A DNA stretch of 64,000 bases from Rhodeus uyekii (lineage: Eukaryota; Chordata; Actinopteri; Cypriniformes; Acheilognathidae). A program made the translations under genes and the position numbers. The stretch lies in contig JAWRVZ010000245.1 in NCBI GenBank assembly GCA_037043235.1, positions 353,598 to 417,597 of the forward strand, given 5' to 3'. A model generated the notes under the pieces. It had not been told where the DNA came from. It ran no database searches and was given only the letters and a program-made list of their open reading frames with translations. This document shows positions 10,028-20,924 of this stretch, one piece after another (positions within the stretch are counted from its first letter, which is position 1; every line of letters begins with the position of its first letter).

Positions 10028-11028
10028 AAAGTCTCTGCAACCGCAGCAGAACACAACAAATCAGAAAAACCTGAAGGTAATGAGCCGCCTCATTTTTCCT
10101 CATGGATCTGTGACAACGCCCTCTCACTGTCACCTCATCAACAACTACATTTGAAACCCGGGTGTTTGAAGGGAACTGTATTGCGCAGATTACTAATACG
10201 ATGCCAACCGTATCAGAAGGTCGGTTACCACATTTGATGTCCAGTAGTCACGAGAGTAATGAAGAGCAGTCAGTATAAACAATTGAAATGGTTTACTCTT
10301 AATGATTAAATACCAGTGAGCATATATACACATATACGCACGTTCACATAAATGCAATGAAAATGTACATATAAAGAGTGCAGGCCTGCATAAATGAACA
10401 AATAAAATAAACCTTCTAGTCACCGTCCCGAACTGCACTGAGGAGATTCGCGCGCGCGCTAGTTAAGCCACATCCTCTCTGGCAATGACAACATAACATT
10501 GAACAACCCTTAAAGAGACACGAACTGAACATGGGCTTTTTTACACCGGGTTTTCAAATGTTTTGGTCAAATGGCACAACATTAACAACGAATATGTTAC
10601 CGACTTTTATCTATTGACACACAATCTATAACTAACATCATTAATATTGAAACACAATTACAACAAGAATTTTGTGTTTTCTATAACAAATTAATCAAAA
10701 ATATAAGGACTTTCTATGAAGAGAAGAGAAAGCTAACAACTACATTACCGGTCCGTTATTCTTATTCTAACTCCTCCGATAACATAAGTTGGGCAGGACA
10801 ATACAAATATCCTTACCTTGATAATCAAACAGATACTGTTCAATGTAGAATTTGTATCCTTTATCGATTTTTGAACGTGTTGTAAGCGAACATTTTTCAG
10901 AAATTCGCTGTACATCATCTTAACGTATTTCTGGCAGATTTAAAAGAGACTGTGTGAATTCCATCGCGTTCAACTTGCCGGCCGGTGGAAGAAACTTTAC
11001 CCTGCTTTGAGTTAGAACGGAAGTTGCG
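10028..11028. other. Right subterminal part of the ISL2EU-like element, no clear coding
   Basis: Contains the expected 5' side of the - strand nuclease gene but no domain I can name. A short CpG-rich GCGCGCGCGC run is at 10450-10459. Confidence 0.5.
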
Positions 11029-11050
11029 TGACGTCATGTGAAAAGGGTCT
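11029..11050 (-). repeat. Right terminal inverted repeat of the ISL2EU-like element
   Basis: Reads TGACGTCATGTGAAAAGGGT then CT on +, the reverse complement of the left end. It is followed by AT, the presumed target-site duplication. Confidence 0.85.
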
Positions 11051-11052
11051 AT

Positions 11053-11277
11053 TGCCTTAAAATACGGTCTGCTGAGCAAAGAGAGGTTTAACTGAATGAT
11101 AGTCGCTTACGTCTCAAGTGAACATAAACATTTGGGAAATAAATCACATGTGTGACTGGATTCGTGTATAAGCTCTTCATTATCAGGGTTCTGTCACTTC
11201 GGTCTAATTTACTCTTGGTTTTGTGACAGACATCTGACACTCCTGTATTGCTTTGTCTACTGTACTGTCATCGGACT
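11053..11277. other. Intron sequence, nothing recognised
   Basis: Unique-looking sequence right of the transposon, up to the CA array. Confidence 0.5.
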
Positions 11278-11705
11278 CACACACACACACACACACACAT
11301 ACTCACTCACACACGCTCAAACACACACACAGATACATCATACACACACTCACACACATACACACACAGATATACCGTACACACACATACTCACACACGC
11401 TCAAACACACACACAGATACATCATACACACGCACACACACACACACTCACACACACACACACAGATATACCATACACACACATACTCTCACACACACAC
11501 AGATATACTGTACACAAACACACTCTCACATACTCACACACACACACACACACATACACACACATACTCTCACACACACACACATACTCACTCACACACG
11601 CTCAAACATACACACACACACACACACTCACACACATACACACACAGATATACCGTACACACACATACTCACTCACACACGCTCACACACACAGATACAT
11701 CATAC

Positions 11706-11764
<59 letters not shown>

Positions 11765-11868
11765 TATACCATACACACACATACTCTCACACACACACAG
11801 ATATACTGTACACAAACACACTCTCACATACTCACACACACACACACACACACATACACACTCACAAC
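11278..11868 (+). repeat. CA-rich complex microsatellite/minisatellite
   Basis: Pure CA runs alternate with ACTCACACACGCTCAAACAC and AGATATACCGTACACACACA motifs. Several blocks of about 100-300 bp recur, such as the AGATATAC(C/T)GTACAC units. The long open frames here are products of the repeat. Confidence 0.93.
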
Positions 11869-13027
11869 TACCCCAAGTTTGAAGTCGGCTCAGGCTCTAA
11901 ATATCAACAGGAAAATCTCTTAAAACACTCTGAAAACATGTTCTCTCTCTCTCAGCGAGAGGTTCAGACAATATTCATCTTATTCTCTAGTGATTAAATA
12001 TGGAAAAGTAAAGTAAACGCTTTAACTAATGATTGGTCACAGAGGCAACAGACTGAAGTGTACATACATTTGAAGTGACTCAAAAGCAGCTTGTTTTCCC
12101 ACTCAAACACAGGCATTTACAGCATGGTATAATGAAGGATCTGTGGCTATTTTGACCTGAAACTTCACAAACGCATTCTGGGAACATCTGAGTCTTCATT
12201 AGGTCCACTTCAAACATGCTTATCAGTTAAAAGATTTATAATATTTTGTTCTGTTTTTTTTTTAATATACTTTCAAGATTTGAAGTTCACTGTTTCAGTA
12301 CAAGTAGGCACAATTCACACTTCACAAGGGTTTAATGATTTGATCTTGTAACCTGAAGGCTTCTCGGGGAAACACCAGGTTGAGGCGAATTCCTGAGATG
12401 ATAATCATGGATCAAAGCACTTGAGCTCAAGCTCCTCCAGGATTACTCTTCCTCTAATAAATGAAATTCTTGGTATAAAAGTGTTTGCCAGAGTTCAGCC
12501 CGTATATTTAGCTGGCTATTGTTGTAGTTTCTGAGCGGTGTGTGTGATGATGTTGTGGCCCTCGTGAAGGAGATGTTTATCCCGTGAGTGTGTCAGAGGG
12601 CCGCTTCCTGTGTGTGTTGTGAGCGGCCTGATCCTGTTTTGCTTGACCAGATGTGTCACTTTCAAACTCTGATAACATCTTTCCGATTAGGAACGTAACT
12701 TATAGCATGCAGTTTTTCATTTCTGAGTTTCCTCATAAGATTCCATATCTTGAACTTTTTAACAAGCAGGAAAACTTGAAAAGTGTTTTAAGACGAGAAT
12801 GACCGTCGCCCATTGTCTGTTGTCCTCAGAGATTCGGTTCACCCCAAACACCCTGAACATGAACATGAACACTGGTCATAGCTGGTATTTCACAGCACCA
12901 TATTCATTATATTCTCCAACATTGCAAACACAATTTCACTCACAGCGTAAACAGTCACACACACATAAACACATTCGTTCATAACACAGTCATTTCACTC
13001 GCACACAGTTCTGAAAGTATTGCACAC
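11869..13027. other. Intron sequence, nothing recognised
   Basis: Searched for the missing TOP1 exons on both strands; no match was seen. Confidence 0.5.
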
Positions 13028-13500
13028 GCGGTTACTATGGTTTCTTTACAAACTCTAAAATGCTTTGTTGCTTTTTGTCTTTAACGGTCTGCTGGAAAAC
13101 TAATGCTTCTATCAGTAACAACGTCTTTGTCGATATCAGTGTAATCTGGGAATTCCTGGACAGTGATGCTAATCCTGCGCCTCCTCTTACAAGATAGCAT
13201 CTGCAACGCTTGATTTTTCCGCCACTTCGCGAGTTCTTCTGCGGCTGCGTGGCACTTGCAACGCAAACTCAGCGCATGCGCAGTGAACTCGGTACGATCA
13301 TCAGTCACGAGATAACCATGTGAAGTGGTGAATTTGTCCCTCTTTTGTGCTCGAGATATTAGGGTTCGGCGACATAGTAGAATCAACATAACGGATAAGA
13401 AAATGCTTAGACAAATAGGGAGTTTGGCGGTTCCACTTCAAAAACGTCGATATAATAGGATTGTCGAGTTAACCGTGACTCGAGATAAATGAACTCCACT
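13028..13500 (+). repeat. Dispersed repeat family R1, copy B
   Basis: Homologous to 578-1024 in the same orientation, with many substitutions and different indels. The - strand has open frames of 102 (13081-13389) and, just outside, 95 codons (13407-13694). I recognise no domain in them; copy A does not keep them open. Confidence 0.68.
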
Positions 13501-13899
13501 GGAGGAGTAAAGAGATGAGGATCAGACAGAGAGCCGTGGCTCTTTATTTCATTGACAAGGTCTCGCTTCATTACACACACTCTGATTGAGATCGGCTGCT
13601 CGAAAAGTGTCTGTTCATCGTTTCTGCAATGATGAATCCTCATTAAAGTACGATATAGTGGACATATCCTTAAAATACATAACAGTGTAAACAAATGTCC
13701 TTTATCAAATATTTATTTCACTCTAACAAATTCATTAATATCGTTAAAGTAGGATAATGTTAATTAAAATAATTATTTTATTTTTAAATAAAATATTATT
13801 AACTTTTAATAACAATAATAATAAAATGTTTTGTCTAATCTGTCTAATATCTTCTACCTAGTGCATTTATTTGTTCCACATTTTGCTGTAGATCAACAG

Positions 13900-14900
13900 T
13901 AACAGTCATGGCTAAAATTGCTGGCACCCCTGAAGTATTGCTCTCAGAAAAGTATTGCATTAACACATGTTTATTCCTTTGTGTGTATTGGAACAAAACA
14001 AAAAAGGAGGAAAAATAGCTAATTTGACATAATTTCACACAAAAGTCCAAAAATGGGCTGGACAAATTATTCGCACCCTTTCAAAATTGTGGATAAATAA
14101 GATTGTTTCACGCATGTGATGCTCCTTTAAACTCACCTGGGAGATATAAAATTCACACCTGAAAGCAGATAAAAAGGAGTGAAGTTGACTTTACATTGTG
14201 TGTCTGTGTGTGCCACACTAAGCTTGGACATCAGAAAGAGGACAAGAGAATTGTCTGAGGACTTTAGAACCAGCATTATGGAAAAATGTCAACAATCTCA
14301 AGGTTACAAGCCCATCTCTAGAGATCTAGATGTTCCTTTGATCACAGTGTGCAACATTATCAAGAAGTTTGCAACCCATGGCATTGTAGCTAATCTCCCT
14401 GAACGTGGACAAAAGAGAAAAATTTATGAAAGGTTGCAACAGAGGATAGTCCAGATGGTGGATAAGCAGCTCCAAACAAGTTCCAAAGAAATTCAAGCTG
14501 TCCTGCAGGCTCAGGGTGCATCAGTGTCAGCATGAACTATCCATCGACATTTGAATGAGATGAAACGCTATGGAGAACCAGGAGGATCCACTGCTGACAC
14601 AGAGACATAAACAAGCAAGACTTCAGTTTGCCAAAATGTTCTTGAGTAAGCCAAAATCCTTCTGGGAAAATGTCTTGTGGACAGATGAGACCAAGATAGA
14701 GCTTTTTGGTAAAGCACATCATTCTACCGTTTCCCAAAAACGGAATGAAAAGAACACAGTACCTAGTGTAAGTTACGGGGGCCAATAATTTTGTCCAGCA
14801 CATTAAAATAGTCAAATTTGCTCTTTTTTTACACACAAAGGGAATAAACGTGTATAGCAAAACATATGTTAATGCACTACTATTTTGTGAGCATGTACAT
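13900..14900 (+). mobile_element. Tc1/mariner-like relic with long inverted repeats
   Basis: The right end (14780-14895) reverse-complements to the left end (13945-14090). Both share GCATTAACA(C/T)ATGTTT, TTTATTCC(C)TTTGTGTGTA and GCTGGACAAA(A)TTATT. Between them, 14200-14535 encodes a Tc1-type N-terminal helix-turn-helix region (IRKRTRELSEDFR, ITVCNIIKKFATHG). Shattered catalytic-domain pieces follow (AKMFLSKPKSFWENVLWTDE at 14634-14693). The catalytic middle is deleted and stops are frequent, so it is dead. Confidence 0.82.
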
Positions 14901-15026
14901 GGATAAATCATTTATGATAAACACTGCAATATTCCATAAGGTAAATAAGAATTGACTCTGAGCTGTAATAAATCAGTTGGTTCCTCTCTCTGAACGTTGT
15001 TGTGAGATGTCTCTGTGTTTGTGTAG

Positions 15027-15210
15027 TTGACCCTGAGGGCCGGGAACAAGAAGGATGAGGGGGAGACGGCCGATACGGTGGGCTGCTGCTCTCTGCGCGT
15101 GGAGCACATCAAACTCTCCCGCAGCTGGACGGACGCGGTACGTGGTGGAGTTCGACTTCCTGGGGAAAGACTCCATCCGTTACTACAACAAAATCCCCGT
15201 GGAGAAGAGA
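15027..15210 (+). pseudogene. top1: top1 exon with catalytic R488 and K532 equivalents, 2-nt deletion
   Basis: Acceptor TAG ends at 15026, donor GTGAGA at 15211. Frame 1 reads LTLRAGNKKDEGETADTVGC and SLRVEHIKL. The frame then shifts, and another frame reads YVVEFDFLGKDSIRYYNK. Human R488 lies in LALRAGN and K532 in LGKDSIR. The length is 184 nt; neighbouring phases (0/0) need 186, which confirms a 2-nt loss near 15118-15140. Confidence 0.87.
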
Positions 15211-15324
15211 GTGAGATAGACTACGCATTGTTGATACGTAAATGGAGATGATTCTGGATTATGGGGAGAGAGTTGGCGAATGTTTTTCCATATTTATGAC
15301 ATCACAATATTTTTGTTGCGTTAG

Positions 15325-15393
15325 GTGTTTAAAAACCTGCAGCTATTCCTTGAAAACAAGCAGTTGGAAGACGATCTGTTTGACCGGCTCAAT
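15325..15393 (+). pseudogene. top1: top1 exon VFKNLQLF..DRLN
   Basis: 23 codons, phase 0 on both sides, AG/GT borders intact. Reads VFKNLQLFLENKQLEDDLF then DRLN, near identical to TOP1. Confidence 0.9.
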
Positions 15394-15898
15394 GTAAGAC
15401 CATCTTCACTCCCAGTGTGCATCTACAACCTGACACGGATAGGAAAAATCAACTTTTTGACAAAATATTTAAAAGAAAGTTTGCATATGTTTTTGGTTGA
15501 GTATCATATTTGACACTTGAAACTTTTATGGCTCAGTGAGAATAGGCTGAGGAGTTGTTTTAACTATTTAAGTTAAGAAACATGAAACTCTGATTGTAAT
15601 GTAAATCAGTGAGATCTTCATTGTGCATATCAGTCTTCGCTCTATATGATCAAATCGCTTTAGTTTTAATGCAATGCAACACAATGATAATTGAGAGATG
15701 AACAAATAAAAGTTTTGATCTGCCTAAAGTAAATTTATCACTGCCTGTCCAAAAAACAATCACAGCAATAATGATCCAATCAGGGACTCTTAAGCGTTTG
15801 GATATTTAAATCCAGACAGCTCTTTATTTTTGGCTGGGCAGTGTGTGATACAGCATCTTTATAGGGTCATGTGAAATATACTGTCTGCTGTTCTCTAG

Positions 15899-16013
15899 AC
15901 ATCCATTCTGAATAAAGATCTCCAGGAGTTGATGGATGTGTTGACGGCAAAAGTGTTTCGCACTTCCAACGTGTCCATTACCCTCCAACAGCAACTCAAA
16001 GAACTGACCCGCC
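15899..16013 (+). pseudogene. top1: top1 exon with catalytic R590 equivalent
   Basis: Reads LQELMDVLTAKVFRTSNVSI then TLQQQLKELT. The arginine of KVFRT is R590 in human numbering. Intact frame, ends in phase 1. Confidence 0.9.
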
Positions 16014-16101
16014 GTGAGTCTCTCCTCTGCTCCATGTCTATGCACTCATTACTTGAGAACATCTCAACAGTTTCATTACTTAAAGGTGGTATTTTGTACA
16101 G

Positions 16102-16229
16102 CTGATGAGAACATGATGGAGAAGATCCTCTCGTATAACAGAGCGAACCGAGCCGTGGCTCTGCTCTACAACCACCAGAGGGCGCCGCACAAAACCTTTG
16201 AGAAATCCATGCAGAATTTACAGAGCAAG
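16102..16229 (+). pseudogene. top1: top1 exon with catalytic H632 equivalent
   Basis: Reads DENMMEKILSYNRANRAVAL then LYNHQRAPHKTFEKSM. The histidine of NHQRAP is H632 in human numbering. Intact frame. Confidence 0.9.
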
Positions 16230-16317
16230 GTGAGAGTGATTCAAAATCAGCAGTATTATGATTTCTGTCATCAGTAAAGGGAAACCGTTTGTGTAACGGT
16301 ATCATGTTTTTCTGCAG

Positions 16318-16405
16318 ATAGACGAGAAAAAGAAACAGCTCTCTTCTGCCAAGAAGGAGCATAAAGCAGAATGACAAAATGCCAAGATGCTTTGCGATGA
16401 GAAAA
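16318..16405 (+). pseudogene. top1: top1 linker exon with in-frame TGA
   Basis: Reads IDEKKKQLSSAKKEHKAE and then TGA at 16372-16374. The exon phase (1) does not fit the next exon, which needs 2, so an indel is likely as well as the stop. Confidence 0.83.
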
Positions 16406-16537
16406 GTAAGCAAAGTAATTATTTTGTTGTCCTTTAATTGAATTGAACTGGAAAACGATCCGATACGTATTGACGCAGGTAATGAAATGAATAGGTCATA
16501 TTTCCTCTGATAAACATGGCGTGTGTTTTTCTTTGAG

Positions 16538-16668
16538 GGCGGTGGAGATGAAGAAAGCCGTGCAGAGGATATCCGAGCAGCTCATGAAGCTGGAGGTTCA
16601 GGCCACAGACCGCGCGGAGAACAAACATCTAAACTCAACTACCTGGACCCACGGATCTCCGTCGCCTG
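16538..16668 (+). pseudogene. top1: top1 exon with active-site tyrosine, frameshifted
   Basis: Reads AVQRISEQLMKLEVQATDRA then ENK. After an apparent short deletion, another frame reads SKLNYLDPRISVA. The tyrosine of LNYLDPR is Y723 in human numbering. A block equivalent to QIALGT is missing. Confidence 0.86.
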
Positions 16669-16856
16669 GTGAGAGAAACACACAACGCCTCGCACTTGGC
16701 CAAGTTGCTCTTCTAACATTTACTTCAGTGTTTGTGTGAGAAGTGCTAGTGTAGAAATAGGTTGCTTGTGCGGGGGGAAAAGCCTGCCGGCAGGAACAAT
16801 GGGCTCTGGCGGTTTTCCTCTTGTTTGTAATGTCCGTGGGTGGGAATAGTGGCGGT

Positions 16857-16996
16857 TTACATTTACACTTATGCATTTGGCAGACGCTTTTATCCAAAGT
16901 AACCTACACTGAATGCAAGAAACACATTGACATTGTAGCCAGTTCTCACTTTCCCTGGGAATCAAACCCATGACTACTGGTTGAGCTCCAGGAAAG
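16857..16996 (-). repeat. tRNA-derived SINE, copy 1
   Basis: Antisense copy. It contains TTCCCTGGGAATCAAACCCA, the complement of a tRNA B box, and the tail motif CATTTGGCAGACGCTTTTAT. Same family as 17301-17432, 21729-21830, 43480-43628 and 56398-56550. Confidence 0.8.
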
Positions 16997-17187
16997 CTGA
17001 TTTTAGAGTTTAGGCCCGAGAACCGAACCTCTGGCTCTGTGTGTCATCAGCCCAACCCCTCGGCTTATTTTTGGAAAAACTCCCTACTACATGACACAAT
17101 GTTCACTGGTCTTGTTTGACCTTTACCCGAGCTAAATGTGCGCTTGTTTTCCGTGATATCTTGTTTATCGCTTTCTTCCATCCACAG

Positions 17188-17290
17188 GTGCAAAAAATGG
17201 AGAGTCCCCACTGAAAAGATCTACAACAAAACACAGCGAGAAAAGTTTGCCTGGGCTATAGACATGGCAGATGAGGACTTTGAGTTTTAG
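17188..17290 (+). pseudogene. top1: top1 last coding exon
   Basis: Completes the split tryptophan. Reads CKKWRVPTEKIYNKTQREKF then AWAIDMADEDFEF and TAG at 17288-17290, the canonical TOP1 C-terminus. Confidence 0.9.
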
Positions 17291-17300
17291 AGTTTATTTA

Positions 17301-17432
17301 ATTTACATTCATGCATTCAGACACTTTTATCATTGCATTCAAGAAACACATTGACATTCTAATCAGTTCTTGCTTTCCCTGGGAATCAAACCCTTGATGT
17401 TGCAATCATCATCCTCTACTGTTTGAGCTAAA
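17301..17432 (-). repeat. tRNA-derived SINE, copy 2, in the former top1 3' UTR
   Basis: Begins 11 bases after the stop codon. The B-box complement is TTCCCTGGGAATCAAACCCT. Confidence 0.78.
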
Positions 17433-18090
17433 AGCCTAATATTATATGTATATATAATATACACATGCTCATGTACAGGAACTTTCATACTGTTTTTGTT
17501 TTGATGAATTGTTTATCATGACTAAATCAGCTTTTTGATTGTGATTTGATCAGTTAAGGCTAGAGGATGTTAAAGCTAGTCACAAGCCAATGGGTTATTG
17601 TTTAACCCAGACAAGGCTATTTGAAAACAAAAGCGGGCCTGTTACTGAGCCTTGCTGAACACACTTCTTTACTCAAGAAAGACTGCCAATGTTTCACACC
17701 ATGCCTTCAGTTTTAGCATCCTTTGGTTTTAGCCTTCAGATACACTTATGAATTGTATGTTTTAATAGTTTGTGAAATGAGAAATGTGCAATGAAAAAGA
17801 TGTTTTAGCTTAACAATCAGCAGATTACAGTGAATGTTGTAATGAATATGTCTTTGTTATTTTTGCGTTTTGAACTTAATTGAAATATTTATGTCAGGGA
17901 TGTACATTTTGTTTTTTAATGTGTGTAAAGATACGTAATTTACCAAAAGAATGTGTTGAAGAATGCTCGTCATTATAGTGATTATTCCTGTGTATCCTGT
18001 TTACGTTGTCCCTCCTTTTAAAATGCCATTTAATTTCTGTGCGTTTTCTGAGGTATAACTGTTTCTCATTAAAGTACAATTATTTCTATG
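17433..18090 (+). other. Presumed former top1 3' UTR
   Basis: AT-rich, no coding. ATTAAA at 18068-18073 could be the old polyadenylation signal. Confidence 0.5.
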
Positions 18091-18107
18091 TTATATTAAG
18101 CTTTTTG

Positions 18108-18114
<7 letters not shown>

Positions 18115-18148
<34 letters not shown>
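18115..18148. repeat. (TA)n flanking the inverted-repeat element
   Basis: TA run directly before CAGTGATACC. A second TA run (19053-19084) follows the other end, so the element sits in a TA microsatellite. Confidence 0.9.
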
Positions 18149-18151
<3 letters not shown>

Positions 18152-19046
18152 TGATACCTTGGTTTACGAGTTTAATTAATTCCAAGAGCGAGCTCGTAAA
18201 CCAAAATGCTCGTACACCAAAACAAATGTCCCCATAGGAATGTACTAAATATCAATTTATTTGTTCCACACGACCACAAATGCCCATTTTAAATATTTTT
18301 GAGGTTTTACCCTATTAATTGCAGTTAAAATTATAACCATTAAGATCTCATATAAATACTAATTAATAATTGACAATTAAACTCTAAAAACACTTGACAT
18401 TTTACTGTAATGCACTTCAGCTGAGGAGAGGGAGGGAGGAGGGGGGAGCGGGGAAAGCAAGGATTCAATTGCAAATGAGTGAATTTATTATAATAGTGCA
18501 GAAAACAAATGAAGTGATAATCCAGAGTGAAAGTCTTGAGACGGGGAGCCGCGAACGAACGAATGAACACATTCGCAAGAGCCTCGAACGAACGAATGAA
18601 TGAATTTGCGGGAGCCTCGAACGAACGAACAAACGAATTCACGGGAGCTTCAAACGAACGAATTCATGGGAGCCTCGAATGAACAAATTCGCGGGAGCCT
18701 CGAACGAAGGAACGAACAACGAAAGCGTGGAGATAGGCAGATGATGTGAGAATCAGGTGCTCTCAGTGACCACACACACATACATACACACTCAGGCAGA
18801 ACTAGGAGACAATTAATTCATGAACCGTGACAGTTACTGCTTAGAGGCACTGTAAATGTATATTTCACTATGTGAACAAAAGCGATCACAATTAATTAAT
18901 GTTAACCACTTAATCACTTCTAAAAGTATCACTGTGGTGAATGATGCAGCCAAACCAAGTGAAGCTATGATAATACACCGATTCGACCCTCCACGCTCAT
19001 ACACCGATTTGCTTGTATACCAAGTCGCTCGTAAACCGAGGTATCA

Positions 19047-19049
<3 letters not shown>
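18149..19049 (+). mobile_element. Inverted-repeat element E1, copy 1 (Tc1/mariner-like, non-autonomous)
   Basis: The ends CAGTGATACCTTGGTTTACG and, on the other strand, CAGTGATACCTCGGTTTACG are near-perfect inverted repeats flanked by TA. It holds a GA-rich stretch, AATGAGTGAATTTATTATAA, and a decayed tandem of CGAACGAACGAA with GGGAGCCTC (18540-18720). No transposase frame is present. A rearranged relative is at 46830-47765. Confidence 0.8.
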
Positions 19050-19084
<35 letters not shown>

Positions 19085-19087
<3 letters not shown>

Positions 19088-20149
19088 TTCCCATTGGTTA
19101 AATCTTTAAATGATAAATCCTTAAATTATACAGAAGAAGTTCCTAAATTCAATGTTGATGTAAAGATGTATGTCTGGCCACTTTGATGTGTTTATAGAAA
19201 TCTGTTCGTAATTAAAAGTCTTGTATATAAGATTGTATATGAGAAGCAGTTAGTCTTTTTAACATTTTACTCTGTTTACATTTTATCTTGTACTGCAATC
19301 TAAAAAAAGGGCCAATGATGTAGGGCTGTGTTTCTGTCTTTACATCACACCGAAGTCATGTGGCACACGGTTATTGCTCAGGCACTTTTGTAAGCGTCAT
19401 ATGCACCATTTATTGGGCAGTATAGCAATGTAAGCTTGGATGTTGCTTTAGCTTTGCATTAGTGATGTAAGACATGGACAGTTTGTGAAGGTCATGTATT
19501 CAGTGTAATTATTGACAGTGTAACTGATCCGTTTAAGACTGATTTTGAAGTCCATTGATGCATATAGATGTAGTTTACAGTATCGTTACATTTATGACAC
19601 AGCATCAATGTGAATGTAATGCCAGAATGCATCTGAAATGACACTGGGTGGGTTTTGAATGCAGGAAACTGAGCTGAATTAAAATAAAGAGGTGCCATTG
19701 TTAATATTGTTGCTGATGATATTTGAGAAATGTGGACAGATTTGTAGAATAACTTGTTCTTGTTGAAACGTTTGTTTGTTTAGCCTTGTAAACCTGGAAT
19801 AGAGGTTTTCAGGTCACGGCGTTCGTGCCTCGTGCTTTGATCGTGAGAAGGCTGCGATCTGCACCTGCGGCTTTGGTTTATCACCTCTTCCGATGAGGGC
19901 ATTGTGCAGTTGCATGACATTATGCTGCACACCAGTTCTGATTTGCAGAACATGCTGTTCTGTGAGGAAACTGCTCAAAAATAAGGTTATGCTTTTAGAA
20001 TAAAAAATCTATTGATCAAATTAAACTAAATTAAATTAAACTAAATTTAAATCAAAATGTTCTAAATATTCATCAGTTGAATACTAAGATAAATGTCCAT
20101 GTCAGCAGTAATGCCTTCTGAACGCCACTTTGTAACAATAGTTATAATA
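19085..20149. other. Intergenic, nothing recognised
   Basis: AT-rich sequence without coding signal or known repeat. Confidence 0.5.
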
Positions 20150-20924
20150 ATTAACATTCATCAGACGCTTTTATCAAATGTAAATTTGAAGCAAATTCTG
20201 TGTTATTCTGTTTTACAAAAAATGTATTTAGTGTAAAACCAATAAACGTGTGTGTCAGTTCACACTTACGCATAAATAGTCCTGTCATAAATCAGAAATT
20301 ATGGCCTAAATCACATGACTTGCAAACCGTGACATCATTTCCTCAGAAGGAAGCGTTATTAGTCATAAACGTTTCTCTCTTTTCTTAGAAGACTAAACCA
20401 ATAGTGTAAAACATAACAAGTCTGCCCTGATGTGTCAATTTACTCTAGACATGAAAATGTTTGTTAGTTTTAGTTTTTAATAGATTTTATAACTCTATTA
20501 AAATGTCTTCTAAATGTTCATCTTTCGCTGGCATGTTGCTCTTTCCTCCTAGTAATGTGCTTCACTGGCTTGATACCTGCACCTGTTACAGTTTGCAGTG
20601 TCCTGGACAGATTCCCAATGTCTTCCCATGGAATATTTCATCAGATTAGACCAGTTTGTCACAACAAACACCCCCCCCCCCAAACCTGTTGAGTCCAGAA
20701 TCCACCAAACTCTAGGAATGACCCATTTTACCAGATTTTTGCGGGTGCGGGTTATATTAGGGTGCGTGTTATATCACACATTTTTTTACACGTAATAATA
20801 TTTCAATATATTAGTTACATTCCTAAGGATGTAAGGTTTTTTTAAATTCTGACACTGCTCTTTCTTTCTGTTCTGATTCTGTCTTTTCTCGTTTGTTTTC
20901 TTATTGTGTGAATTTTGCACACAA

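Larger units (their letters stand above)
1035..11050. mobile_element. ISL2EU/IS4EU-type DNA transposon, 10.0 kb, with nested insertions
   Basis: The left end AGACCCTTTTCACAATGACG and the right end, reverse-complemented AGACCCTTTTCACATGACG, are inverted repeats that differ by one base insertion. AT flanks both ends (1033-1034 and 11051-11052), giving a 2-bp target duplication. Inside are two convergent decayed genes: a THAP-DDE transposase on + (1498-7469) and a SWIM-YqaJ nuclease on - (about 9450 to 8086). A DDE transposase together with a YqaJ nuclease and a 2-bp duplication is, as I recall, the hallmark of the ISL2EU (IS4EU) superfamily. Without the gypsy and solo-LTR insertions the element would be about 6.2 kb. 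It lies in the top1 intron. The family name is from memory; the gene content and ends are seen directly. Confidence 0.82.
1..18090 (+). pseudogene. top1: DNA topoisomerase I (top1) copy, decayed and internally deleted
   Basis: Intact TOP1 relaxes supercoiled DNA in the nucleus through a 3'-phosphotyrosyl intermediate. Exons recognisable here are <1-50, 133-227, 323-438, 15027-15210, 15325-15393, 15899-16013, 16102-16229, 16318-16405, 16538-16668 and 17188-17290. The match is seen in WEEERYTDGSKWRFLEHKG, RAGNKKDEGETADTVGCC, DDLFDRLN and KIYNKTQREKFAWAIDMADE. Codons for the catalytic set (human R488, K532, R590, H632, Y723) are all present. The gene is nevertheless broken. Exons for roughly 240 residues between FYYDG and LTLRAGN are missing. 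The 15027 exon lacks 2 nt, exon 16318 has TGA at 16372-16374, and a short deletion before LNYLDPR shifts the frame ahead of the active tyrosine. Position directly upstream of plcg1, same strand, matches vertebrate synteny. An active paralogue elsewhere is likely (inference). Assembly error is the alternative for the small lesions. Confidence 0.85.

Noticed and set aside
11248..11997. 249-codon open frame in the CA array, with a parallel frame at 11253-11882
   Set aside because: Thr-His repeats produced by CACACA sequence in any frame.
439..15026. Search for the missing TOP1 cap exons within the gap
   Set aside because: No stretch on + matches the expected core-domain motifs. All recognisable coding here belongs to mobile elements.
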